A stretch of DNA of 64,000 nucleotides from Ornithinimicrobium cavernae (GTDB taxonomy: Bacteria; Actinomycetota; Actinomycetes; Actinomycetales; Dermatophilaceae), in NCBI RefSeq assembly GCF_003121625.1, contig NZ_QDDJ01000010.1, positions 62,001 to 126,000 on the forward strand, written 5' to 3'. A model generated the notes under the pieces. The model saw nothing but the letters and a program-made list of their open reading frames with translations. It searched no databases and was not told where the DNA came from. The stretch's first letter is position 1. Each line of letters starts with the position of its first letter. This document shows, one piece after another, positions 35,001 to 41,313 of the stretch. A program made the translations under genes and the position numbers.

Positions 35001-35809
35001 CCCGCCGGTGGCGACGGCTCCCCCGGAGCGTGGGCCTCCTCGGCGTCTGGGTAACTCGCGGCCATTGCCACCAGCAACGGGTGGCGGGTGAGCGCGTCGG
35101 CCGACCCCGACAGCTCCGCGATCAGGGGAAGCTTGGCCAGCGGATAGGTGCTGAGCACCAGCTGCGGACCGATGCCGAACTCTGGCACGCCGGCGCAGAT
35201 CGCCTCGAGCCGGTCGTAGGTGGGACGCGGGTCGAAGCCATGCCGTCCGTTGCTGGCCCGCGCCAGCTCGTGACCGTCCAGCTCCAGCCCTCGTTCCGCA
35301 CGCAGGTAGTGCTCGAGAGCCGGGTTGAGCACGACGTCGGAGTCCAGGCGCAGGACGAAGTCGCGGCGCGAGGCGTCCGTCGGACGGATCCGGGCGCCAC
35401 GCAGCAGCACTGGTGCACGCGGAGGGATGGGAGCACGGGGCAACTGCCAGGACGCCATGCCGACGGCAAGGAACAGGGTGCTCATGCCGTACTCGCGCTG
35501 CAGCTCGACCCCCTTGGCCCGGATGGCCGACACCCGCCGGCGCGCCTCGGCCAGAGCGACGGACTCGCGCACCAGCTCGGACAGCAGGGTGTTGTGCCCC
35601 GCCAGCAGCTTGGCGACCCCGCCCGGGTGGGCCACCGTCAGGTCGATCGTGCCGGTGGGCAGCTCCCGGTGCCACATGAGGCTGTTGCGGCCGCCGAGGT
35701 CCACGAGCTCTGCCCGCCAGCGGTCCTGTGCCGACTCCATGGCAGCGCGGTGCCTGCGGTCCGGGGTCGCGTCGACGCTGGGTCCCGGGACGTCGACAGG
35801 TTGGTTCAC
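32036..35809 (-). CDS. DUF4011-helicase-Vsr-type endonuclease protein (HheA-like)
   Basis: A 1257-residue protein. Residues 30-180 match DUF4011 (L-V-D-L-G-G-R-N-S-L-M at the start, then N-P-A-L-E-H-Y-L-R). After an in-frame 13-residue minisatellite (about 265-322) comes an SF1-like ATPase: A-E-P-G-T-G-R-T-Q-T, with Arg where the Walker A Lys is expected, and V-V-L-D-E-S-H as Walker B. The last 110 residues resemble the MTES_1575/Vsr-like nuclease fold (I-E-L-A-V-D-D then L-L-A-I-D-S-D). Larger proteins of this architecture are the single-gene Hhe defence system; whether this shorter form is defensive is inference. GTG 35809 has TAACCT ending 6 bases upstream. Confidence 0.85.
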   Translation of the reverse strand: MNQPVDVPGPSVDATPDRRHRAAMESAQDRWRAELVDLGGRNSLMWHRELPTGTIDLTVAHPGGVAKLLAGHNTLLSELVRESVALAEARRRVSAIRAKGVELQREYGMSTLFLAVGMASWQLPRAPIPPRAPVLLRGARIRPTDASRRDFVLRLDSDVVLNPALEHYLRAERGLELDGHELARASNGRHGFDPRPTYDRLEAICAGVPEFGIGPQLVLSTYPLAKLPLIAELSGSADALTRHPLLVAMAASYPDAEEAHAPGEPSPPAGEVDAAEEQPPPAGEVDAAQEESTPAGEADGAEEQSPPAGEVDAAEELPPPAGHATTVLEADRPQRAVLDLLARGRSVVLDAEPGTGRTQTIVNAVADAVARGGSVLVAAEHRRALEDVHERLRGIGLGELVLEVRETPAAARRAGAELVDALDRHQAAASSTEPAAEGSVADDHPATAEGDPVEVLRAHEEHLHGRHEPWGVSLAETQDVLTRLAALPQPPASHVRLEPDVLAGLTREGMDEVRAALTRAVAAGAWKRRGEDPWFGAQISTEPEAERAAAIVNDLVSGRFTQAREDLVALARSAGLPAPTNLQQWTSTFDLLRRVRDTLDVFTPEVYEAPLDDLVRGTTKHPRGSGDKLPAMTRSRLRRQARALLRPGTPPPDLAERLAHARAERTEWESLAGRAARPSTPRGWEEAADEYAAIHRDLEWLAGALAGTAHGRDLETTHLDLLLERLVRLDAHTDRLPVVAAVHADLQPLRDRGLGRLVDDLARRGVQAEHVEAEADLVFWASVHDRLTAEASHATSAELRKALVDLDTRERARADTARRRVLAAARERVDAVLVEHPEQADALRSIVDAGPPLLLLDLISAAPDLVRALRPCWLASPLTVPATIPSDTELDLVVLDESHRIPLAHAVPSLARAASVLVVGDSGGLPGLPFVGVVDEQQAERDQRGETVHAAAVRVLPVRSLDTHYRALDQRMVPRRRGSRVEGFPGVLRQSRIAVVEVPEREELVGRVVDTVLDHARRSPRHSLGVLVDDVEVVAQIEEELWARVAQEADLIGSFREDVAEPFLVGTVERAAGDVRDRVVLVLTGRTDLSEAWAATALSTARRSVVVLLDRPPAELTGSPGADLLRETMTRAAADPEAPGDQSPADPAGAALVADLAARLRAEHLTVRPGFGRGPHRIELAVDDPDDPGRPLLAIDSDARPEAGGLDPDRLRTRSLHLQRLGWTPVQVWTTDVFRDPAREVARIVDVARRASANRRR
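34845..35019 (-). repeat. 39-bp minisatellite inside the DUF4011-helicase gene
   Basis: Copies begin at 34845, 34884, 34923, 34962 and 35001 (last one partial), each starting CCCGC(C/T)GGTG. They encode P-P-A-G-E-V-D-A-A-E-E-Q-x, a Pro/Glu linker between the DUF4011 and ATPase parts. Copies are highly similar at nucleotide level, so the array is young and may vary in number. Confidence 0.9.
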
Positions 35810-35877
35810 CGTGCCAGGTTAACCAGTGTCGATGAGCGAACCGGACAGACACGGACCCGGCCGGGCTCGGCGAGTGA

Positions 35878-36018
35878 TCAGCATTCGGCGAGGGCGTCCG
35901 CCGCGATGGTCTCGATCCGGTCGTCGAGCTGATGACCACCTGTGGAGTATTCGTGGAGCTGGGCGGCGATTGTCGCCCATGCCTCGAACACGGTGCCGTG
36001 CGGGAAGAGGAGCCGCAT
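35878..36018 (-). CDS. Candidate 46-residue ORF upstream of the DUF4011 gene
   Basis: An ATG frame starting M-R-L-L-F-P-H-G-T-V-F-E-A-W and ending A-D-A-L-A-E-C. The support is positional: TACCCT ends 6 bases before the ATG, the same leaderless pattern as many genes here, and the 315-bp gap it sits in contains nothing else apart from the tRNA-Arg upstream region. No homologue recognised; it could be chance. Confidence 0.4.
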   Translation of the reverse strand: MRLLFPHGTVFEAWATIAAQLHEYSTGGHQLDDRIETIAADALAEC

Positions 36019-36124
36019 ACCCTCAGGGTAGGAGTTGCGCGCGGCATCGCGGTAGGCTCGCCCCCGGCGATCAGGCCAGCAGCAGGGTCACACGGGGCCC
36101 TGCGCCGGGGTTCTCGCCGTCCCC

Positions 36125-36197
36125 GCCCTCGTAGCTCAGGGGATAGAGCACCGCTCTCCTAAAGCGGGTGTCGCAGGTTCGAATCCTGCCGGGGGCA
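36125..36197 (+). tRNA. tRNA-Arg (anticodon CCT)
   Basis: A complete cloverleaf: acceptor GCCCTCG/CGGGGGC (one T-G pair), D arm with AGCTCAGGGGATAGAGCA, anticodon stem CCGCT/AGCGG with loop CTCCTAA, T arm GCAGG-TTCGAAT-CCTGC. The anticodon CCT decodes AGG. CCA is not encoded. Confidence 0.95.
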
Positions 36198-36291
36198 CGT
36201 TGTATCCGTGCAGGTCAGATGCTGGATGTCGGTGGAGCAGCCCTCTCCGCACCTACCTGGCCGGTCCCAGGAGCGCCATGGAGGGCGTGCG

Positions 36292-36513
36292 TTATCGATT
36301 GTCAACCATGACGTGGCTCTGGTGCCGCAGACCGGTGACCTCATCCGCCCCAGCTCGAACCCGGAGCAGCGGAGCGTCAACCACCGCGCTCGTCAACGGT
36401 GCGACCGTCACCGACGCCGTGCCCTCGAAAAGGTCGTCCTGCAGGATCAGCGCCGGCCATGGCTTGGAGGCATAGACACCCCCGGCGACTGTCCACAGCT
36501 CGCGGCCGTAACG
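36292..36513 (-). pseudogene. Decayed mazF/pemK-like toxin fragment
   Basis: A minus-strand frame reads G-R-E-L-W-T-V-A-G-G-V-Y-A-S-K-P-W-P-A-L-I-L-Q, then T-V-A-P-L-T and D-E-V-T-G-L, closely following the N-terminal two thirds of MazF endoribonucleases. It stops after V-M-V-D-N-R, where intact proteins continue with a K-[IL]-T-T-V-x-R segment and a C-terminal helix. At the 5' end no good start is in frame; the upstream ATG reading M-L-V-T is in another frame, indicating a frameshift. No mazE is recognisable. A relic of a toxin-antitoxin module beside tRNA-Arg. Confidence 0.7.
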
Positions 36514-36637
36514 AGCATGAAGACTGAAGGCGATCGGAAAGCAACGACACCCCCTCCGCTCCCCGCGACCTCCGGGCAATCAGCGGAACGGTCGCGCAGC
36601 CTTGGTCGCTGTCGGAGCGGCCGCCGGGTAGAGGCCG

Positions 36638-36669
36638 AAGGCCCCCGACCTCGCCAGGTCGGGGGCCTT
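36638..36669 (-). terminator. Terminator downstream of hsp20
   Basis: A perfect 13-bp inverted repeat (AAGGCCCCCGACC and its complement) around TCGCCA, 37 bases beyond the hsp20 stop on the minus strand. The A/T ends let it work in both directions. The rest of the 36198-36705 gap holds only the mazF relic. Confidence 0.8.
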
Positions 36670-36705
36670 GCGGTCGCCCTGCCCGGGCAGGGCCGGACTA
36701 GTAGG

Positions 36706-37170
36706 TCAGGCGGCGCCGGTGGTCTGCTCGACCTCCTGGTCACCGGCCCCGGCGGTCAGCGTGCGCTGCCCGCCGTGGGCGACCTCGATCTTGCGCGGCT
36801 TGGCCTCCTCCGCGACAGGGATCACCAGCTGCAGCACGCCGTCGGCGTAGCTGGCGTCGATCCTGTCCGTGGCCAGCCCACGACCCAGCGTGAGCTGGCG
36901 CGCGAACGTGCCCGTCGGGCGCTCGCGGGTCAGCCACTGGCCGGCCTCGGTGTTCCGTGGCGCGCGCTCGGCGCGGATGGTCAGGCTGCGGTCGTCGACG
37001 TCGATGTCGATGGTGCTCGGGTCGACGCCCGGCAGATCGACCTCCACGACGAAGCGGTCACCCTCGCGGTACAGGTCCATCGGCATACCCGGGCCGGCCT
37101 GACCGCGGGTCACCGAACCGAGGACACGGTCGATCTCACGGAACGGGTCAAACGTGCTGAAGGTGTTCAC
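36706..37170 (-). CDS. hsp20: Small heat shock protein, Hsp20/alpha-crystallin family
   Basis: A 154-residue ATP-independent holdase. The alpha-crystallin domain spans about 35-130: Y-R-E-G-D-R-F-V-V-E-V-D-L-P-G-V, then L-T-I-R-A-E-R and the C-terminal A-x-Y-A-D-G-V-L-Q-L-V-I-P; an I-E-V motif follows. The start is GTG 37170 with GAGGAGG 5-6 bases upstream. A HAIR-like inverted repeat in the promoter suggests HspR control. Confidence 0.95.
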   Translation of the reverse strand: MNTFSTFDPFREIDRVLGSVTRGQAGPGMPMDLYREGDRFVVEVDLPGVDPSTIDIDVDDRSLTIRAERAPRNTEAGQWLTRERPTGTFARQLTLGRGLATDRIDASYADGVLQLVIPVAEEAKPRKIEVAHGGQRTLTAGAGDQEVEQTTGAA

Positions 37171-37190
37171 GGTTCCTCCTCTGTGGTCCA

Positions 37191-37231
37191 GTAGCCACCC
37201 CGTGTGGCTACCTTGAGTCTAGAAGAGTCAA
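37191..37231 (-). promoter_or_regulatory. HAIR-like HspR site and adjacent perfect 8-bp inverted repeat upstream of hsp20
   Basis: TTGAGTC (37213-37219) and GAGTCAA (37225-37231) around TAGAA form an inverted repeat with one mismatched pair per arm; the HspR consensus is CTTGAGT-N7-ACTCAAG. Next to it GTAGCCAC (37191-37198) and GTGGCTAC (37204-37211) form a perfect inverted repeat in the leader. A minus-strand TAGACT inside the HAIR-like arm could be the -10, so HspR would block it. Confidence 0.55.
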
Positions 37232-37434
37232 CTTTATTGACACAAGTCGCATTCCCACCCCGATGTCAGAGCCCTCGCGCTCCACCCGCCTGGTGGTCGC
37301 CGATCCGAGTACGATGAGTGAGAGCCGAGCTGATCCACAGCCTGGTCAGATGTGTGCACCTGTCTCCGTCGCCACGTGTCCTTCCGAACGTCTCGTCGAG
37401 GTTGTCCACCTGCACTACTCCGTTCGGACCAGTC

Positions 37435-38178
37435 ATGGAAAACGCCGCACGCATCGCAGAGGGACTCGCCCTCGCTGCCCGGGAGATCAACGCCAGCCAC
37501 GACCTCGAGGCCACTCTCGACAGCATCGTCCACACGGCTGTCGGCGCCCTGCCAGGCATGGATCACGCCGGCATCTCGGTCGCACACCGCAACGGCAAGG
37601 TGGAGACCAGGGCCGGCACGGGGCAGCTCGTCTGGGAGCTGGATGCCCTGCAGTACGCCCTCCGCGAGGGGCCCTGCGCCCACGCGATCGATATCGAACC
37701 GGTGACCGTGGCGAACAAGCTGCGCCACGACCAGCGCTGGCCGAACTATGTGCCACGCGCGGTGCGGATGGGCGTCCGGGCGCAGATCGGCCTGCGGCTC
37801 TACGTCGAGGAGAAGACGCTGGGTGGCCTCAACCTCTACTCCGTCGAGGCCGACACCATCGATCCGGATGAGGTGCACACGGCCGAGCTCTTCGCCTCCC
37901 ACGCCGCTCTCGCTCTCGGTCGGGCCCGCCGGGAGAGTGAGCTGAGCGAGGCCATCGGCACCCGCAAGGTGATCGGGCAGGCCATCGGCATGGTGATGGA
38001 GCGCTACGAGATCGATGAGGACCGCGCCTTCCAGTTCCTCGTCCGTGTCTCCACGACCAGCAACGTCAAGCTCCGCGATATCGCTCAGGAGATCATCGAC
38101 ACCGCCAACACGAACTACGCACGCCGCGCCCACGTGCGGTCAACCGCGGGCGCCTCGGGCCTCGACAGGATCCGGTAG
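37435..38178 (+). CDS. GAF-ANTAR domain protein (putative RNA-binding antiterminator)
   Basis: A 247-residue signalling protein. The N-terminal GAF domain (about 20-165) includes M-D-H-A-G-I-S-V and R-E-G-P-C-A-H-A-I. The C-terminal ANTAR domain (about 175-232) has the expected helices: R-K-V-I-G-Q-A-I-G-M-V-M-E-R-Y, A-F-Q-F-L-V-R-V-S and L-R-D-I-A-Q-E-I-I. ANTAR domains bind tandem RNA hexaloop stem-loops and prevent termination. The ATG at 37435 begins just before the GAF domain; an ATG 39 codons upstream would fill the hsp20 divergent promoter with coding sequence and is unlikely. Confidence 0.9.
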   Translation: MENAARIAEGLALAAREINASHDLEATLDSIVHTAVGALPGMDHAGISVAHRNGKVETRAGTGQLVWELDALQYALREGPCAHAIDIEPVTVANKLRHDQRWPNYVPRAVRMGVRAQIGLRLYVEEKTLGGLNLYSVEADTIDPDEVHTAELFASHAALALGRARRESELSEAIGTRKVIGQAIGMVMERYEIDEDRAFQFLVRVSTTSNVKLRDIAQEIIDTANTNYARRAHVRSTAGASGLDRIR

Positions 38179-38195
38179 GTCACTGCCTGCGGACG

Positions 38196-38240
38196 CGTGA
38201 TGTCCCGCGACACCACCCTGAGGTGTCGCGGGACATCACG
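38196..38240. terminator. Bidirectional terminator between ANTAR gene and DUF6351 gene
   Basis: A perfect 19-bp inverted repeat (left arm begins CGTGATGTCCC) around a 7-base loop ACCCTGA, placed between convergent genes. There is no T run, as is usual in actinobacteria. Confidence 0.8.
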
Positions 38241-38252
38241 GTGTGGGCCGGG

Positions 38253-40427
38253 TCAGAAGCGCAACCAGGTCCCGATCAGACCCTGCTGCTCGACACCGGG
38301 GACGGTGTAGTCGCACACACCCTCGTCGAAGACCTCCAGCAGGCGGCCCCACTGGGTGTCACTCATGGCCGGGTAGTCCTCCCGGACCGGCGCGGTCGTC
38401 TGGCACTTGATGACGTCAGCGCGCACGCTCTCACCGGCCACCTCCCGCGGGAAGCTCGCGGAGGGGTAGAGCTGCTCGCACTCCGTCGACGGGTCACGGT
38501 CGAGCGTCATCGGCAGGAACTCGGGCGCGGCGTCCCGGGTCATGCAGCCCTCGACGAGAGCCTCCGGCCGGGCCGCGCCGATGTCGTCCAGCGAGGGCAG
38601 CTCGTCATCGGTCACGCCGATCTCGGTCAGCCAGGCATCCATCTGGGTGATGGCGTGCCGCAGCAACGGACTGTTGGTGCTGAACCCGCCGTACCGACTG
38701 TTCTCGAGGAGGCTGACGTGGTTGACGGCGCTGCCGTTGGCCGCGATCAGCCGCTCCCGCATCGAGTTGGTGTGGTAGCGGACGTGGATGTCACCGTTGC
38801 GGGCGTCGTCGGTGTACGCGCGGTAGTCGATGATCGGCGTGCTCGCCAGGCCCCCACCGCCGTTGGTGAGACGCCCCGTCTGGTAGGCCGCCTCGACTGC
38901 CGGCAGGTCGGCCACCGACCGCTCGGCCCGGTACTGGCCGTCATGGTCGTAACCGCCGACGGCCGCGTTCAGGTCGAGGAACTGGTCGACGGTGATCGTC
39001 CCGTCCTGCAGTGCCTTGAGCCCGTACTGGATCCCGACGTTGTCGAGCGGACGGAGCGCGAAGCCGGTCTCGGGGTCCGCGCCGTAGGCGTTGATCGTGT
39101 GGTCATAGACGTCACAGCGCGCACCGTCCGGGTTGGTGTCCGGGTGGTAGCGCAGGGCGACGGGAAGCTCGCCCGGACAGAAGGCCGACGGGTCGATCCG
39201 ACGGGCACCGTTGGCGACGTTCGGCATCGTGGCGAGGGTCTGGAAGCCGGTCACCTGCCGCTTCTGCTCGTCGGTCCACTCCACCTGGGCACTGTCGTTG
39301 AAGTAGTGGTTCAGCAGGCGGGCGTCGGTGATGAAGTCGACCGTGCCGAACCCGACCTCCGGGAAGGAGCAGCCCACGACGATGCCGTCGAAGATCCCGG
39401 GGTAGTTGTCCGCGGTCTGGTGCGCCTGGTAGCTGCCGCCGGAGCAGCCGAAGCCGATCGTGAACTGGTCCCGGCCGTAGACCTCGATGAACTCCTCCTT
39501 GGTCATCGCCGCGGTCTCGGAGGCCAGCAGGTCGTTGCAGTTGTTGCCGAAGACGTTGAGCGAGGACGAGACGACGGCGTAGCCCTCGCGCAGCATGAAG
39601 CGGTCCGTGACGCCGCCCGTGCCGGCACCCTGCCGGTACCACCCGTTCGTGCAGCCACCGCCGAGGGTGTAGATGACCTTGCCGTTCCACCCTGCGGGCC
39701 GGTCGACCGGCGTGGGCTCGGGCTCCGCGAGGGGGTCGTGCAGGACGGAGTGCTCGTAGATGCCGCGGTTGGCCGTGCCGGTCTCGATCCGCACGATCAT
39801 CGGCACGTCGGCGCCCTCGGAGGTGGTCGTCCGGGCGAGGTTCTCCGGGTATGCCGTGGCGCCCGCCGGCCACACCGCCCACCCGCCGCCGGTGGTCAGG
39901 TAGATGTAGTCGACCCGGTTGTCGATGCCGCAGTGCTCATCGACCGGCGCACCGAGCGTCTGGTTGACGACCGGCACACGGAACTGGTGGGTCTGACAGA
40001 TGAACGGGTCCTCGTGCGGACCGGAGAGGAGCGGCCCCTCGTCGGGGTGGTTGGTCACCTCGATGCTGGCGCCGGTGCGTCCGTCGCCGGGGCCCTTCGC
40101 CTCGATCGTGTGCTCCCCGTCGGTCATCCCGTCCACGAGACCGACCAGGACGCGACGCTCCGCGTCCCAGGAGAAGGCGTCGGTCGTGTCCGCGCCATCA
40201 AGGGTGACCCGCACCTCATGAGGCGGGACGGTCCGCGGGACGGTGACCTCGACGAGAGTGTCACCACCGGTGACCATGTCGGGGGCGCTGGACACGGTCT
40301 CGACCACCAGCCCCGCCGATGGCGGCGCCCCTGAGGCGACGCCCCCCAGCGCGAGGACACCGCCCGTTCCCGTCACCAGTGCCAGCACGGCGGCTGCCAC
40401 AACACCTCTGCTCATCTGGACCTCCAT
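38253..40427 (-). CDS. Secreted DUF6351 protein (alpha/beta-hydrolase-like)
   Basis: A 724-residue exported protein with a signal peptide (about 1-33, ending G-V-A-S-G-A). A nucleophile-elbow-like G-F-G-C-S-G-G-S-Y-Q near residue 325 and the pairing of many cysteines resemble tannase/feruloyl-esterase hydrolases; the conserved G-G-G-C-T-N-G-W and the C-terminal C-D-Y-T-V-P-G-V fit DUF6351. The natural substrate is unknown. Two starts are plausible: ATG 40427 (GGAGGAG 6 bases upstream) and ATG 40415 (GGAGG 5 bases upstream). Likely a scavenging esterase. Confidence 0.82.
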   Translation of the reverse strand: MEVQMSRGVVAAAVLALVTGTGGVLALGGVASGAPPSAGLVVETVSSAPDMVTGGDTLVEVTVPRTVPPHEVRVTLDGADTTDAFSWDAERRVLVGLVDGMTDGEHTIEAKGPGDGRTGASIEVTNHPDEGPLLSGPHEDPFICQTHQFRVPVVNQTLGAPVDEHCGIDNRVDYIYLTTGGGWAVWPAGATAYPENLARTTTSEGADVPMIVRIETGTANRGIYEHSVLHDPLAEPEPTPVDRPAGWNGKVIYTLGGGCTNGWYRQGAGTGGVTDRFMLREGYAVVSSSLNVFGNNCNDLLASETAAMTKEEFIEVYGRDQFTIGFGCSGGSYQAHQTADNYPGIFDGIVVGCSFPEVGFGTVDFITDARLLNHYFNDSAQVEWTDEQKRQVTGFQTLATMPNVANGARRIDPSAFCPGELPVALRYHPDTNPDGARCDVYDHTINAYGADPETGFALRPLDNVGIQYGLKALQDGTITVDQFLDLNAAVGGYDHDGQYRAERSVADLPAVEAAYQTGRLTNGGGGLASTPIIDYRAYTDDARNGDIHVRYHTNSMRERLIAANGSAVNHVSLLENSRYGGFSTNSPLLRHAITQMDAWLTEIGVTDDELPSLDDIGAARPEALVEGCMTRDAAPEFLPMTLDRDPSTECEQLYPSASFPREVAGESVRADVIKCQTTAPVREDYPAMSDTQWGRLLEVFDEGVCDYTVPGVEQQGLIGTWLRF

Positions 40428-40570
40428 TGGTCTCTCCTCCCCCGAGGTGGACGAGGCCGAACCTATGGGCAGCGCTGAGCTACTGCGGCGTACTTGGCCA
40501 AACCCGAACGAACAATTTCATCCGGACAGGGGGACGCTCCGCATCGTGGAACGCCAGGGTGACGCTCCGC

Positions 40571-41227
40571 TCAGGAGGCGGTGGCGAGGCGCCGCTGGGC
40601 GATCGGGACCTCGAGCTCGCCGAGGAGCTCCCGCACCCGGGCCTCGAGCTCGTCCGCGATCCGTCGCGCGGTGGAGAGGTCCTGGGCGTAGGGGTCGTCG
40701 ATGTCCCAGTGCACGGTGCGGCGACCGAGCAGCGGTGCGCCCGGGCAGCCGATGAGCACCAGCACGTCAGCGGCGTCCAGCACGTCCTCCTGGACCTCCG
40801 AGGGAAGCGGGTGACGGAGCTCGATGCCCCGCTCGGCCAGCACCTCCGAGGCGTGCGGGTTGAGGCGCCCGGTCGGGTGCAGCCCCGCGGACCTGGCCAG
40901 GACGTGGCGGTCCGACAGGTGCTCGGCCAGGGCCGCGGCGACCTGGGACCGCCCCTCGTTGCGCTCACACACGAACAGGACCTTGGGTCGCGGCGACAGG
41001 CTCCTGCCCTCCGCGCGGGCCAGGGAGGCCAGCTCGTCCCGGACAGCGTGCTCGACCAGCGCCGGGATGAACTCTGCATGCTTGCCCGCCCGCTCCAGCG
41101 CGGACCGGGTCCGTGCGACGACCGCCGCGATCTCCTCCGGCTGGAAGCCACCCTCCGCGTAGCGCTCGGTCAGGTCCGTGAGCACACGGGCCATCGCGCG
41201 CTCGTAGGTCGTGCTGTGCAGCTCCAT
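40571..41227 (-). CDS. arsC: Arsenate reductase/LMW protein-tyrosine phosphatase with three-helix N-domain
   Basis: A 218-residue two-domain protein. Residues 1-80 form a helical bundle (E-R-A-M-A-R-V-L-T-D-L-T-E-R-Y start); the rest is a LMW-PTP/ArsC fold with the P-loop C-E-R-N-E-G-R-S (C-x5-R) and a distal acidic D-D-P-Y-A-Q motif. Actinobacterial arsenate reductases of this fold transfer arsenate to mycothiol. The N-terminal helical extension is common in the actinobacterial group. No arsenite transporter is adjacent, so the natural substrate could be a phosphoprotein. ATG 41227 follows GGGAG; a palindrome covers the promoter. Confidence 0.85.
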   Translation of the reverse strand: MELHSTTYERAMARVLTDLTERYAEGGFQPEEIAAVVARTRSALERAGKHAEFIPALVEHAVRDELASLARAEGRSLSPRPKVLFVCERNEGRSQVAAALAEHLSDRHVLARSAGLHPTGRLNPHASEVLAERGIELRHPLPSEVQEDVLDAADVLVLIGCPGAPLLGRRTVHWDIDDPYAQDLSTARRIADELEARVRELLGELEVPIAQRRLATAS

Positions 41228-41237
41228 CACTGGCTCC

Positions 41238-41264
41238 CTAGGTAAACATCGGATGAACACCTAG
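41238..41264 (-). promoter_or_regulatory. 27-bp interrupted palindrome, candidate operator of arsC
   Basis: Outer arms CTAGGT/ACCTAG (41238-41243, 41259-41264) and inner arms CATC/GATG (41247-41250, 41252-41255) share one centre at 41251, so 10 of 13 position pairs match. It lies 10 bases above the arsC start, overlapping any promoter. The layout fits a dimeric winged-helix repressor such as ArsR/SmtB; the protein is not encoded next to it. Confidence 0.6.
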
Positions 41265-41313
41265 TGTACGCCGGGGGTCATTCAGGTGCCAGCAAGAAAC
41301 GTGGGGCGGCGCG

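Noticed and set aside
32153-35932. Long plus-strand frame opposite the DUF4011-helicase
   Set aside because: Shadow of the minus-strand gene; composition is typical of antisense frames and no motifs appear, while the minus strand shows DUF4011 and ATPase motifs.
36198-36705. Attachment-site duplication of the tRNA-Arg 3' end
   Set aside because: No copy of the T-arm or acceptor 3' sequence found within the gap.
37171-37434. CIRCE element upstream of hsp20
   Set aside because: The TTAGCACTC-N9-GAGTGCTAA pattern is absent; the repeat present is HAIR-like.
38223-40334. 700-codon plus-strand frame opposite the DUF6351 gene
   Set aside because: No domain, starts inside the terminator hairpin; the minus strand has signal peptide, nucleophile elbow and Shine-Dalgarno.
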